Part shown: positions 52,191 through 61,729 of the stretch, piece after piece
Layout of the letters: each line of letters starts with the position of its first letter
How positions within the stretch are numbered: the first letter of the stretch is position 1
NCBI RefSeq assembly: GCF_014836335.1
Contig: NZ_JACSRA010000011.1
Coordinates: 62,001-126,000 of the forward strand
From: Clostridium cibarium
GTDB lineage: Bacteria > Bacillota > Clostridia > Clostridiales > Clostridiaceae
Reading direction: 5' to 3'
DNA length: 64,000 nt
Notes under the pieces: model-generated
What the model was told of the DNA's origin: nothing
Databases searched by the model: none
What the model saw: the letters and a program-made list of their open reading frames with translations, nothing else
Position numbers and translations under genes: made by a program

Positions 52191-52793
52191 TTAATCTAAA
52201 AAAGGATTTCTCATCTTTTCGTAACCTATTGTAGAACTTCCTCCATGTCCAGGATAAACTTCCACTCCATCATCTAATATTAGTAATTTAGTTTTAATTC
52301 CTGATATTAAATCTTCGAAATTTCCACCTGGGAAGTCTGTTCTACCAACAGCTCCTTGAAATAGAGTATCTCCTGTAAATAGTTTATCCTCAATTAAGAA
52401 ACAAACTCCTCCTGGGGTATGTCCTGGTGTAGTAATAACCTTAGCTGATGTTTTTCCAAAAGATATTGTATCTCCTTCACTAAGATGACCATCTGCTTTT
52501 CTTAATGGTCCAAATACTGATGTTGTATCATTTTCTATAGCATCTTCATCTTTTTCATTTATATAAAAAGGTACTTTGTATTTGTCAGCTAAATATTCAA
52601 CTGCACCTACATGATCAAAATGTCCATGCGTTAAAAGTACATATTTTACCTTAGCACCTAAATCATCTGCAACCTTTGATATTTCAGGCCCATTGCCACC
52701 TGGGTCTAAGATTACAGCTTCCATTGTTTCTTCATCTATTACTATATAGCAATTTTCCTGAATTGCTCCAATTACTAAAGTTTTAATTATCAT
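52191..52793 (-). CDS. MBL-fold hydrolase, glyoxalase II-like
   Basis: The 200-residue protein has the zinc motif LLTHGHFDHVGAV (about 54-66), PGHTPGGVCFLI, LFTGDTLFQGAVGRTDFPGG and VYPGHGGSSTIGYE. This fits small hydroxyacylglutathione-hydrolase-like metallohydrolases. In glutathione-free clostridia the substrate is probably another thioester. It lies between dtd and hemZ in the same transcription unit. AGAGGTG precedes ATG. Confidence 0.92.
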   Translation of the reverse strand: MIIKTLVIGAIQENCYIVIDEETMEAVILDPGGNGPEISKVADDLGAKVKYVLLTHGHFDHVGAVEYLADKYKVPFYINEKDEDAIENDTTSVFGPLRKADGHLSEGDTISFGKTSAKVITTPGHTPGGVCFLIEDKLFTGDTLFQGAVGRTDFPGGNFEDLISGIKTKLLILDDGVEVYPGHGGSSTIGYEKMRNPFLD

Positions 52794-52806
52794 ATTAGCA
52801 CCTCTT

Positions 52807-53256
52807 TTAAAATTCTTTTTTACTATCTAGCATGATAGTTACTGGTCCATCATTAACTATATCCACTATCATATGAGCTCCAAACTCTCCGCATTCCACC
52901 TTAAGACCTGACTTTTTAAAAGTATCTAGTAATTTTTCATAAAGCTCACGAGCTTCATCTCCACCCATAGCATTCATGAAATTAGGTCTTCTTCCTTTTC
53001 TACAATCACCATATAGGGTGAACTGTGAAATAATAAGTAGTTCACCCTTTACATCTTGTATAGAAAGATTCATCTTATCATCTTCATCTTCAAAAACCCT
53101 AAGTCCAAGGATTTTTTCACTTATATATTTAATATCATCTTCATTATCATCCTTTGAAATTCCAATTAGCACATTAAAGCCCTTAGAAATTTCACCAATT
53201 ATTTCTTCATTTACAGTAACTCTTGATGAGTTTACCCTTTGAACTATAGCCCTCAA
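52807..53256 (-). CDS. dtd: D-aminoacyl-tRNA deacylase
   Basis: The 149-residue enzyme shows MRAIVQRVNSSRVTVNEEII, SQFTLYGDCRKGRRPNF (active-site SQxTL) and IVNDGPVTIML, the cross-subunit GxP-type loop. It frees D-amino acids or Gly from tRNAs. The start is TTG at 53256, with AAAGGA upstream, since no ATG is available. It follows relA by 14 bases, as in most Firmicutes. Confidence 0.95.
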   Translation of the reverse strand: MRAIVQRVNSSRVTVNEEIIGEISKGFNVLIGISKDDNEDDIKYISEKILGLRVFEDEDDKMNLSIQDVKGELLIISQFTLYGDCRKGRRPNFMNAMGGDEARELYEKLLDTFKKSGLKVECGEFGAHMIVDIVNDGPVTIMLDSKKEF

Positions 53257-53270
53257 CCTCTACACATCCT

Positions 53271-55460
53271 TTAACTGTTCATTCTAAATACATCAGTAAC
53301 ACCTTGAAGTCTTCTTATCTTCTTCATAAGTTCCTTTAATTGTTCCACTGAATCTATTTTTACTTTTATGCTTATAATAGCTTCATTTCCTTTTGAAGAA
53401 TTAGCATTGAAGGAATTTAAATAAAGGTTAGAATCTGTAATAACCATAGTTATATCTGATAATATTCCTTTTCTATCTTCAGCCTTTACCCTTATTTCTG
53501 CAATATAAGAAGCTCCCTTAGCTGTTCCCCAATTAACTTCTAATACTTTGTTAGGATCATAAGCTATTAATGATTGTAAATTGCTACAGTCAGTTCTATG
53601 AACAGAAACTCCTCTTCCCTTTGTTATATATCCCTGTATTTCATCCCCTGGAACTGGGTTACAGCATCTTGCAAATCTAACCATTAGATTACTTTCACCT
53701 TTAACTGTTATTCCGTAATCTTTAATGTTCTTTGCACTTCTTTCTCCCTTTGCAATCTGTTCTTCTATGTATCTATTCTCGGCCTCTGGAGAAATTTTCT
53801 CCTTCTCAGCTATGGTTTCTTCCTTTAATCTAGCTACTATATTAGATGCATTAATATTTCCAAGTCCTATACTTGAATAAAGGTCTTCCATATTATGTAT
53901 GTTATATCTCTTTTGAACTCTTTCATAAGCTTCACCCTTTGCAATGGCTGCAAAAGTAACTGATTGTTTCTTAAGTTCTTTTTCTAATAGTTCTTTACCT
54001 CTATTAATATTTTCATCTTTTTTAGCCTTTTTAAACCAATTTCTAATTTTGCTCTTTGCTTGATTACTCTTAGCTATACTAAGCCAGTTCATACTTGGCC
54101 CTTTTGATGATGATGAAGTAATTATTTCAACTATCTCACCTGTTTTTAGCTGATAATCAAGAGGCACTATCTTTCCATTGACCTTTGCTCCAACACATTT
54201 ATTACCTACATCAGTATGTATTCTATATGCAAAATCAATAGGTGTTGAACCACTAGATAAATTAATAACAACGCCCTTTGGGGTAAAGACAAATATCTCA
54301 TCAGAGAAAAGATCTATCTTAAAACCTTCCATAAACTCTTCTGCGTCGGAAGTTTCTTTCTGCCACTCTAGCATATCTCTAAGCCAAACTAACTTTTGCT
54401 CAAAATTCTTTTCTTTATCTTCAACTGAATCATTACCTTCTTTATACTTCCAGTGAGCAGCAATACCATATTCAGCTGTTTTATGCATATCGAAAGTTCT
54501 TATCTGGATTTCAAAGGTTTTTCCTTGTGCTCCGATAACTGTAGTATGTAATGATTGATACATATTAGGTTTAGGCATAGCTATATAGTCTTTAAATCTA
54601 CCTGGTATTGGTTTATAAATAGTATGTACAATTCCTAAAACTCCATAACAATCCTTAACTGAATTAACTAAAATTCTTATGGCAGTTAAATCAAAAATTT
54701 GTTCAAGGCTCTTATTTTTATTAACCATCTTTCTATATATGCTATAAAAATGTTTTGGCCTTCCATCTATATCACAATCTATTCCAGAATCCTCTAAACT
54801 CTTTTTTATTTCATCAATAATCCCTGAAATATAGCTTTCTCTTTCAACTCTCTTTTCTGCTATATCATGAACTAAGGTATAATACTCTTCTTCATGTAAA
54901 TATCTAAAAGCTAAATCTTCAAGCTCCCATTTAATCTTAGACATACCTAATCTATGAGCTAAAGGCGCATAAATATCTAAAGTTTCCTTAGCCTTTAATT
55001 TTTGTTTTTCCTTTGGTACAAACTTTAATGTTCTTAAGTTGTGTAATCTATCAGCAAGTTTAATAATAATTACTCTTATATCCTTTGCCATTGCTAAAAG
55101 CATTTTTCGCACATTATCAGCTTGTTGTTCTTCTTTAGTCTTATATTCAAATTTTCCAAGCTTAGTTACTCCATCTACCAAAGTAGCTATTTCTTCATTG
55201 AATATTTCAGACATCTCTTTAAAGCTGCAAGGAGTATCTTCCAAAACATCATGCAAAAGCCCTGCTGCTATAGTACTAGTATCCATACCAAGCTCTGCTA
55301 GAATTTCAGCAACATCTATTGGATGTACTATATAAGGTTCACCTGATTCTCGCCTTTGTTCCTTATGGGCATCCTCGGCAAAATTATAAGCTTTCTTTAT
55401 TATTTCAATATCAACATTAACACAATTATCTTCTATTTTTTTTAGCAAGGTTTCTATCAT
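53271..55460 (-). CDS. relA: (p)ppGpp synthetase/hydrolase (Rel)
   Basis: The 729-residue protein has the HD hydrolase domain (HDVLEDTPCS, about 70-79), the synthetase domain (NMYQSLHTTVIG, about 300-311), TGS (VFTPKGVVINLSSGSTPIDF), a zinc-finger part (RCCNPVPGDEI) and a C-terminal ACT domain (VKAEDRKGILSDITMVITDS). It makes and breaks the alarmone (p)ppGpp in response to uncharged tRNA. Both catalytic centres look intact. AGGAGAG precedes ATG. It shares the run with apt and dtd. Confidence 0.97.
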   Translation of the reverse strand: MIETLLKKIEDNCVNVDIEIIKKAYNFAEDAHKEQRRESGEPYIVHPIDVAEILAELGMDTSTIAAGLLHDVLEDTPCSFKEMSEIFNEEIATLVDGVTKLGKFEYKTKEEQQADNVRKMLLAMAKDIRVIIIKLADRLHNLRTLKFVPKEKQKLKAKETLDIYAPLAHRLGMSKIKWELEDLAFRYLHEEEYYTLVHDIAEKRVERESYISGIIDEIKKSLEDSGIDCDIDGRPKHFYSIYRKMVNKNKSLEQIFDLTAIRILVNSVKDCYGVLGIVHTIYKPIPGRFKDYIAMPKPNMYQSLHTTVIGAQGKTFEIQIRTFDMHKTAEYGIAAHWKYKEGNDSVEDKEKNFEQKLVWLRDMLEWQKETSDAEEFMEGFKIDLFSDEIFVFTPKGVVINLSSGSTPIDFAYRIHTDVGNKCVGAKVNGKIVPLDYQLKTGEIVEIITSSSSKGPSMNWLSIAKSNQAKSKIRNWFKKAKKDENINRGKELLEKELKKQSVTFAAIAKGEAYERVQKRYNIHNMEDLYSSIGLGNINASNIVARLKEETIAEKEKISPEAENRYIEEQIAKGERSAKNIKDYGITVKGESNLMVRFARCCNPVPGDEIQGYITKGRGVSVHRTDCSNLQSLIAYDPNKVLEVNWGTAKGASYIAEIRVKAEDRKGILSDITMVITDSNLYLNSFNANSSKGNEAIISIKVKIDSVEQLKELMKKIRRLQGVTDVFRMNS

Positions 55461-55499
55461 AAGGATAATCTCTCCTAAACATATATTTCTAAAATCAAA

Positions 55500-55519
55500 G
55501 GCTGGTTGTTAAACCAGCC
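55500..55519 (-). terminator. Hairpin upstream of relA
   Basis: GGCTGGTT and AACCAGCC form a perfect 8-bp stem with a 4-base loop, 40 bases before relA, with no T run on the minus strand. It may be a 5' UTR structure rather than a terminator. Confidence 0.5.
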
Positions 55520-55683
55520 ACCTTAAAGAATATTATATATTATTATTTTTCTATTTTCAACAATGTTTCTTTTAATTTACATCTATTAGTTTCTACAGAA
55601 ATATATTCAATCTACAAATTTAGAATTTAAAATTTTGAATTAAAGATTGAAATTCCGCAGACTTTCTAAATATTTCTAGATAA

Positions 55684-55745
55684 AAAAAGAAACCCATAAT
55701 GAACTGTCCTGTCAAATAAACAGGCAATTCAAGAAGAGTTTCTTT
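55684..55745 (-). terminator. Terminator of apt
   Basis: AAAAGAAAC and GTTTCTTTTT pair across a loop that contains an inner CCTGT to ACAGG hairpin, and the minus strand ends in TTTTTTTAT. It lies about 13 bases after the apt stop. Confidence 0.65.
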
Positions 55746-55757
55746 TACACTTTTATA

Positions 55758-56276
55758 TTAAACTTCGTAATCAACTAGAGAAAGAATATCATACCCTTCT
55801 AACTTGTCTCTTCCCTTTAACTCTGTTAATTCTATAGCAAAGTCAAGTGATACTACTTCTCCTCCAACACTTTCTACTAATCTAGCAACTGCTTCTATAG
55901 TACCGCCTGTTGCTAATAAATCATCTACTATAGCAACTTTTTGTCCTTTTTTAATTGCATCTTTATGAATTTCTAAAGTATCTGTACCATATTCTAATCC
56001 GTAATCTACTGATACAGTTTCACCTGGAAGCTTACCCTTTTTTCTAACTGGTACAAATCCAACTCCTAATGCATATGCAACCGGTACTCCAAAAATAAAG
56101 CCTCTTGCTTCTGGTCCAACTATTAAATCTACATTTTTATCCTTTAAATGATTCACTATTTCATCTATTGAAGCCTTAAATGCTTCTCCATCACCTATTA
56201 ATGTAGTTATGTCCTTAAAACTTATTCCTTCCTTTGGAAAGTCTTCAATCACTCTAATCTTATCTTTTAAATTCAT
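55758..56276 (-). CDS. apt: Adenine phosphoribosyltransferase
   Basis: The 172-residue enzyme has the PRPP-binding loop [16 protein letters not shown] (about 114-129), [20 protein letters not shown] and the N-terminal [15 protein letters not shown] typical of Apt. It converts adenine and PRPP to AMP. GGAGGAGTAA precedes ATG. It sits between the RecJ-like gene and relA, the usual Firmicutes order. Confidence 0.97.
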   Translation of the reverse strand: MNLKDKIRVIEDFPKEGISFKDITTLIGDGEAFKASIDEIVNHLKDKNVDLIVGPEARGFIFGVPVAYALGVGFVPVRKKGKLPGETVSVDYGLEYGTDTLEIHKDAIKKGQKVAIVDDLLATGGTIEAVARLVESVGGEVVSLDFAIELTELKGRDKLEGYDILSLVDYEV

Positions 56277-56318
56277 ATTTACTCCTCCAAAATAAATATT
56301 ATATTATAATTGTACCAC

Positions 56319-57173
56319 TTAAACAGGTACTTTTAACTTATTTAAGTATTTTACTATCTGTTTAGCTCTATACTCATCCCCAGTAGTTAATAATTCAAGA
56401 ACTATTCTTGCATTATTAACAACCCCTACTGTATTCATAGTTGGAGTGATAAGTTCTATAATATTAACAATATCATCATCATTTAGCTCATTTATCTGAT
56501 CCAAATTAATTATTGCCCTTAATCCATGATTATTTGTATTAACTAAAAACTTCTTACCTTCTTTAAATATTACTCCATTTTCTCCCCTTAAACTAACTTT
56601 AGCACATTGTCCACCTATAAGTATTAAATCTAAATATTTGTTAATATTTTTCATATTGTAATAGATTGCAATCGCCTGCATTAATTTAAAAGTTAGCGCA
56701 CTTAAAGACAGGTTTTTATACCTGTATCCGCATCCCTTTTGTCTAGGGTTAATATAGACATAATTTCTTTCTCTAACTGTTTTTTTATTCTCTACTACAA
56801 TTAGATCTATGTTTAAATCGCGGCAAAGCTTTTCTTCTTTTTGCGATCTCAAATCTACTCCTAAAGTTATCAATAGGTCAGCTCCTAAAAAATCCACACC
56901 TTCTCGTATATCATTACAATCAACTGACTTACGCATTTCCCCTCCTTCATGAATAAGATATTCAACATCTGCATTTAAATACCTTAAAATCAAACTTAGT
57001 GATGCTACAGCACATATAGCATCTACTGAGGAAGTTCCATAAACGACTATTTTTTTTCTATTATTTATTGCGTAGACTAGCTTCTCAACAGCTTCATTCA
57101 TATGTCTAAGTAAAAAGGGATTATATCCAGTTATGTAGTTAGGACAATAAATACTCTCCCAAAATTTACGCAT
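56319..57173 (-). CDS. Shortened RecJ-like DHH protein without catalytic motifs
   Basis: The 284-residue product aligns with RecJ in order: GYNPFLLRHMNEAVEKLVYA, then VVYGTSSVDAICAVASL where RecJ has GDYDVDGI, DLLITLGVDLRS, IDLIVVENKK in place of IVTDHH, NPRQKGCGYRYKNLS, and PTMNTVGVVNNARIVLELLT near PRINAAGR. The metal ligands DxD and DHH are gone, and the C-terminal OB domains of a 560-780 residue RecJ are missing. The gene holds the usual recJ place before apt and has a good GGAGGAG site, so it is probably expressed. A structural or binding role is likely. Confidence 0.8.
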   Translation of the reverse strand: MRKFWESIYCPNYITGYNPFLLRHMNEAVEKLVYAINNRKKIVVYGTSSVDAICAVASLSLILRYLNADVEYLIHEGGEMRKSVDCNDIREGVDFLGADLLITLGVDLRSQKEEKLCRDLNIDLIVVENKKTVRERNYVYINPRQKGCGYRYKNLSLSALTFKLMQAIAIYYNMKNINKYLDLILIGGQCAKVSLRGENGVIFKEGKKFLVNTNNHGLRAIINLDQINELNDDDIVNIIELITPTMNTVGVVNNARIVLELLTTGDEYRAKQIVKYLNKLKVPV

Positions 57174-57487
57174 TACTTACTCCTCCATAAATAAGAAAAC
57201 ATCTTTATTATAGTGTATATTGTCTATAATAGCAAACGATTTTCATGGGTTTTGAAAACAAATTTCACAATATACTATTTATTGTGTTTTTCCCTCACAC
57301 TCTGTCTATATATAGTATTCCTATTTTTTCATTTTTTACTACTATTTTATACTATTCCTTATTATATAGTTTTTTTAGATATTTTTATTATTTAAATGAG
57401 ATAAATAACTTAACAAAGAGAAAGAAAGTTTATATTCTTTTTAAACAAAAAAAGAGCAGATATTATATCTACTCTTTTAAATCTTGT
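57174..57487. other. AT-rich gap with the secF terminator
   Basis: About 310 bases without a gene. The end near secF is a hairpin at 57449-57478 (AAAAGAGCAGAT and ATCTACTCTTTT), a T-flanked terminator of the secDF group. The rest is promoter DNA of the RecJ-like gene. Confidence 0.6.
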
Positions 57488-58354
57488 TTATTCTGCTACA
57501 ACTTTACGTTTCATCTTTTTCTTTAAGATTACCCAAACTGGTGATGCTATAAAGATTGATGAATATGCTCCAGTTGCTATACCTACAACTAATGGGAAAG
57601 CAAAATCCCTAACTGAAGGTACTAATATATTTATAGCTATAATAGTAAGTAATGTAGCTAAAGTTGTATTTATTGATCTTTCAATAGTTTGTGTCAAACT
57701 TACATCGGCTATTTCAACTACATCTTTTCTTCTATTTCCTCTAGAAATTTCTCTAATTCTATCAAATATAACTATGGTATCATTCATAGAGTAACCAACA
57801 ATAGTTAGCATTGCTGCAATAAATGGTGTATTTATTTGAATATCAAAAATTGCATAAACACTTAATGTTACTAAAACGTCATGAGCCAAAGCTATTACTG
57901 ATGCTATACCAAATTTAAATTCAAATCTTATAGCTATGTATATAAGCATAGCTACTAAAGCGATACTTAATGATATAAATGAGTTTTTCTTAAGGTCGTT
58001 ACCAACAGAAGCTCCAATTTCATTTTGTGATACTAGTGGATTATCATCAAGTTCGTACTTTTCTTTAAGTTCATTAACAAGATCACTAACATGTTGACTA
58101 TCTAGATTACTAGATTTAACTTTATACTTGTTTCCATCTACAACATTAGATACTAAATCCTCTGTATATTTTTTAGCTATATCATCTGCTTCTTGTTTAT
58201 TAAAATCATCCTTCATTTGGATTAATATTTCAGTACCACCTTTAAAGTCTATACCAAAATTCAATCCTCTGAAAACCATAAATCCTATACCAATTAATAT
58301 TACAGTAAGTGATAAAGCGAACCATATCTTTGTTTTTTCTATTATCTTAAGCAT
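57488..58354 (-). CDS. secF: Protein translocase subunit SecF
   Basis: The 288-residue protein has six membrane helices, a periplasm-side domain between helices one and two, and the conserved GLNFGIDFKGGTEI and YSMNDTIVIFDRIRE. With SecD it uses the proton gradient to pull proteins across the membrane. secD ends 5 bases upstream. A GAGGGG site precedes ATG inside the secD end. The protein is a separate subunit, not a SecDF fusion. Confidence 0.96.
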   Translation of the reverse strand: MLKIIEKTKIWFALSLTVILIGIGFMVFRGLNFGIDFKGGTEILIQMKDDFNKQEADDIAKKYTEDLVSNVVDGNKYKVKSSNLDSQHVSDLVNELKEKYELDDNPLVSQNEIGASVGNDLKKNSFISLSIALVAMLIYIAIRFEFKFGIASVIALAHDVLVTLSVYAIFDIQINTPFIAAMLTIVGYSMNDTIVIFDRIREISRGNRRKDVVEIADVSLTQTIERSINTTLATLLTIIAINILVPSVRDFAFPLVVGIATGAYSSIFIASPVWVILKKKMKRKVVAE

Positions 58355-58359
58355 AAACT

Positions 58360-59604
58360 CTACCCCCTCTTCACTCTAAAATGAGATAGTTTGCTTAATA
58401 AGCCTGCATCTACTGCTCTATTCATCATAAATCTAGTTATAACTAAAGCTGTAAATAAACTTACTAAAACACCTATCATCAAGGTTACAGCAAATCCTTT
58501 TACCGAACCAGTTCCAAAGAAATAAAGTACTAATGATGCGATTATTGTTGTAACATTTGAGTCTACAATTGAAGATAAAGCTTCATCAAAACCTTTCTTT
58601 ACTGCAGCTTTAGGTGAGATTCCCTTCTTCAGTTCTTCTCTTATTCTTTCGAACATAAGTACATTGGCATCAACTGCCACACCAATAGTAAGTAAGAAAG
58701 CTGCAATTCCTGGCAATGTTAATGCTGCTCCAACTTCACCAAAAATAAGTAAAGTCATTGCAATGTAGAATGTCATTGTTATAGCTGATATAACTCCAAG
58801 TCTTCTATAGAATGCTATCATAAATAAATATACTAAACCTATACCTATTATTCCAGCCTTTATAGCATTTGGAAAAGCAGTAGCTCCAAGATCTGCACCA
58901 ACTGTTTCTACAGATGCTGCTTTAACTGTAACAGGAAGTGCTCCTGCATTAATAAGTCCTGCTAATTTCTTTGCTTCTTCTAATGATGATTGACCTGTTA
59001 TTGAAGCTTTTCCTTGAGTGATTACTGAATCAACTCTTGGATTACTTAATTGTTGTTCATCCATATTAATAGATATTTGCTTACCAATATATTTCTCAGT
59101 AGCTGCTGCGAACTTTGGTTGTCCCTCTGAAGTTAATTCAAGTGATACTTCTGGTGACCCTGTTTCCGGATTAGAAGTAACTGATGCCTTTTCAACATCT
59201 TGCCCTGTTAAAAGAACTTCTCCTTCTGGTGACTTAAATGTTAATTGACCAGTTTTACTTAAATCATCAACAATTCCAGCTGAATCATATTTTCCAGGAA
59301 TCTCTACTCTTATTCTTCTATCGCCTTCAGTAGAAACTACTGTTTCAGATACCCCTATCTTGTTAACTCTAAGTTCTAATTGTTGCTTTGTTTTTTCTAG
59401 ATCTGACTTAGATACATTTTCATCTTGAATTTCCATAGTAACAGAAACTCCACCTTGTAGATCTAAACCTTTTGTAATTGTGTCATTAAATGACTTAACT
59501 TTCCAACCGCCTATTTCTAATCCATTAAATCCTATAAAGGCAAAGGCTATAATGGCAATTGTGCATAGTATAAATAATACTGAACTCTTCCCTTTTGTCT
59601 TCAT
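58360..59604 (-). CDS. secD: Protein translocase subunit SecD
   Basis: The 414-residue protein has one N-terminal helix, KGLDLQGGVSVTMEI, a P1 domain (about 70-215) and five C-terminal helices with GVAVDANVLMFERIREELKK. It is the partner of SecF in the Sec auxiliary complex. GAGGAGGAG precedes ATG. Its domain is somewhat shorter than that of E. coli SecD (about 615), as is normal in Firmicutes. Confidence 0.96.
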   Translation of the reverse strand: MKTKGKSSVLFILCTIAIIAFAFIGFNGLEIGGWKVKSFNDTITKGLDLQGGVSVTMEIQDENVSKSDLEKTKQQLELRVNKIGVSETVVSTEGDRRIRVEIPGKYDSAGIVDDLSKTGQLTFKSPEGEVLLTGQDVEKASVTSNPETGSPEVSLELTSEGQPKFAAATEKYIGKQISINMDEQQLSNPRVDSVITQGKASITGQSSLEEAKKLAGLINAGALPVTVKAASVETVGADLGATAFPNAIKAGIIGIGLVYLFMIAFYRRLGVISAITMTFYIAMTLLIFGEVGAALTLPGIAAFLLTIGVAVDANVLMFERIREELKKGISPKAAVKKGFDEALSSIVDSNVTTIIASLVLYFFGTGSVKGFAVTLMIGVLVSLFTALVITRFMMNRAVDAGLLSKLSHFRVKRG

Positions 59605-59684
59605 CTTTCTCCTCCTCAGTACTAGAGTCTTTATTTTCGCAATGTATTAATTATAGCATATGGTACTTTTAGAATAAAGGTGTT

Positions 59685-60050
59685 TTACATATTTACACCT
59701 AATATCCCCGCAATTGTTCCAGTTATAGCATAAACTAGTAATCTGTATTGCTCTCCTGTTCCCATATCCCAGTTACCTTTAAATATTGATGAAAATATAA
59801 ACATCAATATAAAAAATATAATTCCAACTATTCCCCCAGATAACCATCCCTTTCTTTCGTTAACCTTCGCTGTAATAACCCCTCCTATTACTAAAGATGT
59901 TAACGTTATAACATTATAGATTATATTATATATATTTTTGGCAAAATCTACTTTAATCATAACAAGAGATAGCAAAAAAATCAATATAATACATAATACG
60001 GAAGACAAAAAAGAACCTTTTATGATATTTTTTATAAACCTAGTATTCAA
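59685..60050 (-). CDS. TIGR04086/YrzE-family membrane protein
   Basis: About 121 residues with four membrane helices and NVITLTSLVIGGVITAKVNE, KGWLSGGIVGIIFFI and LLVYAITGTIAGILGVN. The family is fixed between yajC and secD in clostridia and related Firmicutes, and its function is unknown. The GTG at 60059 lies inside the AGGGGG site, so I prefer TTG 60050 at a distance of 8 bases. Confidence 0.8.
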   Translation of the reverse strand: MNTRFIKNIIKGSFLSSVLCIILIFLLSLVMIKVDFAKNIYNIIYNVITLTSLVIGGVITAKVNERKGWLSGGIVGIIFFILMFIFSSIFKGNWDMGTGEQYRLLVYAITGTIAGILGVNM

Positions 60051-60100
60051 AGAAAACACCCCCTAATACTTAATCTTATGTAGTATTAAGAGGTACTATT

Positions 60101-60370
60101 CTAATCTTCTTTATAAATTTTATTTGCAATTGCATTTCTTGAAAACTTAAGTCTAACCCTATCTGGCCCTGATTCTAAAACCATATTATCATTATCAAGA
60201 GAAATAATTTTACCTATTATTCCGCCTCTTGTCATAATTTCATCATTAACCTTTAGTCCTTCAAGCATACTATCATATTGTTTTTTTCTCTTCTTCTCTG
60301 GTACTAAGAAAACTAAATAAAACACCGCTATTATTATTAAGTAAGGTGCAAATGTAAGTATTTGTTCCAT
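60101..60370 (-). CDS. yajC: Preprotein translocase subunit YajC
   Basis: The 89-residue protein has one membrane helix (about 7-24, APYLIIIAVFYLVFLVPEKK) and a cytoplasmic part with LKVNDEIMTRGGIIGKIISL. YajC joins SecDF in the Sec holocomplex. AGGAAGGAAG precedes ATG. It lies between tgt and the YrzE-like gene. Confidence 0.95.
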   Translation of the reverse strand: MEQILTFAPYLIIIAVFYLVFLVPEKKRKKQYDSMLEGLKVNDEIMTRGGIIGKIISLDNDNMVLESGPDRVRLKFSRNAIANKIYKED

Positions 60371-60438
60371 ATATTGAACTTCCTTCCTATATTGTTATTT
60401 ATTTTGTAGTGTACCTTTAATCCTTAGCATTGTCAATA

Positions 60439-61578
60439 CTAAGCTTTTCCGTTCCACTCTTTAAGCTTTTGCTCTTTAAATTCTTTGAAATAGTCACCAT
60501 CTATAGCTGCTCTTATATCTTCCATAAGTTTATTATAGAAATATAAGTTATGAAGCACGCATAATCTCATAGCAAGCATTTCTTTTGCTTTAAATAAGTG
60601 TCTTATATATCCTCTAGTATAACTCTTACATGTTGGACACTGACACCCTTCATCTATAGGTCTCTTATCAAGCTCAAATTTTGAGTTCATTAAGTTTATC
60701 TTTCCATCTTTAGTAAATACCTGACCATGTCTGCCGTTTCTAGCTGGAAGTACGCAATCAAAGAAGTCTACACCTCTATCAACCGCTTCAAGTATATTAG
60801 TTGGAGTACCAACCCCCATTAAATATATAGGTTTATCCTCAGGAAGATGTGGCACAACAGAATCTATAATTCTATACATATCTTCGTGGCTTTCTCCAAC
60901 TGCAAGACCACCAATAGCATACCCATCAAGATCCATCTTAGTTATAGTCTTAGCATGCTCTATTCTTATATCATCATAAGTTCCACCTTGATTAATACCA
61001 AATAACATCTGTTCGTTATTTATAGTATCTGGTAGAGAATTTAATCTGTCCATTTCTGTTTTACATCTTTCAAGCCATCTTGTAGTTCTAGCTACTGAGT
61101 CTAATACATATTCTCTTGTTGATGGGTTTGGAATACATTCATCAAAGGCCATAGCTATTGTAGACGCTAAATTACTTTGAATTTGCATTGACTCTTCTGG
61201 TCCCATAAATATTCTCTTTCCATCTATATGTGAATTAAAGTAAACTCCCTCTTCCTTTATTTTTCTAATTCCAGCAAGGGAAAACACTTGGAATCCACCT
61301 GAATCTGTAAGAATTGGTCTATCCCAATTCATAAATTCATGAAGCCCTCCCATGTTAGCTACAACCTTATCTGATGGTCTTAAATGAAGGTGATATGTAT
61401 TAGATAATTCCACTTGACATCCTATTTCTTTTAAATCCATTGAAGAAACTGCACCTTTTATAGCTGCTAGCGTTCCAACATTCATAAATACTGGTGTCTC
61501 TATCGTTCCATGAGGTGTTACAAATCTACCTCTTCTTGCCTTACCGTCTTTCTTTAATAATGTATATCTTTTAGACAA
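60439..61578 (-). CDS. tgt: Queuine tRNA-ribosyltransferase
   Basis: The 379-residue enzyme exchanges guanine 34 of tRNAs for preQ1 in bacteria. Active-site features: ILTDSGGFQVFSLAGI, YAIGGLAVGESHEDMY, the nucleophile FFDCVLPARNGRHGQ and the zinc site CQCPTCKSYTRGYIRHLF. The start is TTG at 61578, with AAGGAGTG 9 bases upstream, as no ATG fits. It is next to queA in the queuosine pathway. Confidence 0.97.
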   Translation of the reverse strand: MSKRYTLLKKDGKARRGRFVTPHGTIETPVFMNVGTLAAIKGAVSSMDLKEIGCQVELSNTYHLHLRPSDKVVANMGGLHEFMNWDRPILTDSGGFQVFSLAGIRKIKEEGVYFNSHIDGKRIFMGPEESMQIQSNLASTIAMAFDECIPNPSTREYVLDSVARTTRWLERCKTEMDRLNSLPDTINNEQMLFGINQGGTYDDIRIEHAKTITKMDLDGYAIGGLAVGESHEDMYRIIDSVVPHLPEDKPIYLMGVGTPTNILEAVDRGVDFFDCVLPARNGRHGQVFTKDGKINLMNSKFELDKRPIDEGCQCPTCKSYTRGYIRHLFKAKEMLAMRLCVLHNLYFYNKLMEDIRAAIDGDYFKEFKEQKLKEWNGKA

Positions 61579-61631
61579 TTATTTCACTCCTTAATATATC
61601 TCATGTAGTTACTTTATCCGATAGCTAGCAT

Positions 61632-61667
61632 CTGTAATACTCCCTTTCTTCAAAGGGGAGATAACAG
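61632..61667 (-). ncRNA. Candidate structured RNA between queA and tgt
   Basis: On the minus strand CTGT, a TAT bulge, CTCCCCTTT, loop GAAG, AAAGGGAG, a TATT bulge and ACAG form a stacked hairpin. A second hairpin, TGGAGTTTTAACTCCA, lies about 45 bases upstream, and GCTAGCTATCGG follows. The 150-base gap is GC-richer than other gaps here. It is not a preQ1 aptamer as far as I can see. Whether it is a leader or processing element is unknown. Confidence 0.4.
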
Positions 61668-61729
61668 CTGCACGCTCCTGGATAGGTTCAACTAAATTCA
61701 TCTGGAGTTAAAACTCCACATAAAAAGTT

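Noticed and set aside
54178..55335. Plus-strand open frames inside relA
   Set aside because: They are shadows of the minus-strand coding frame, with no ribosome sites and Ser/Leu-rich translations typical of antisense reading.
61580..61729. preQ1 or cyclic di-GMP riboswitch between queA and tgt
   Set aside because: Neither the preQ1 core nor the conserved c-di-GMP aptamer pieces are visible.
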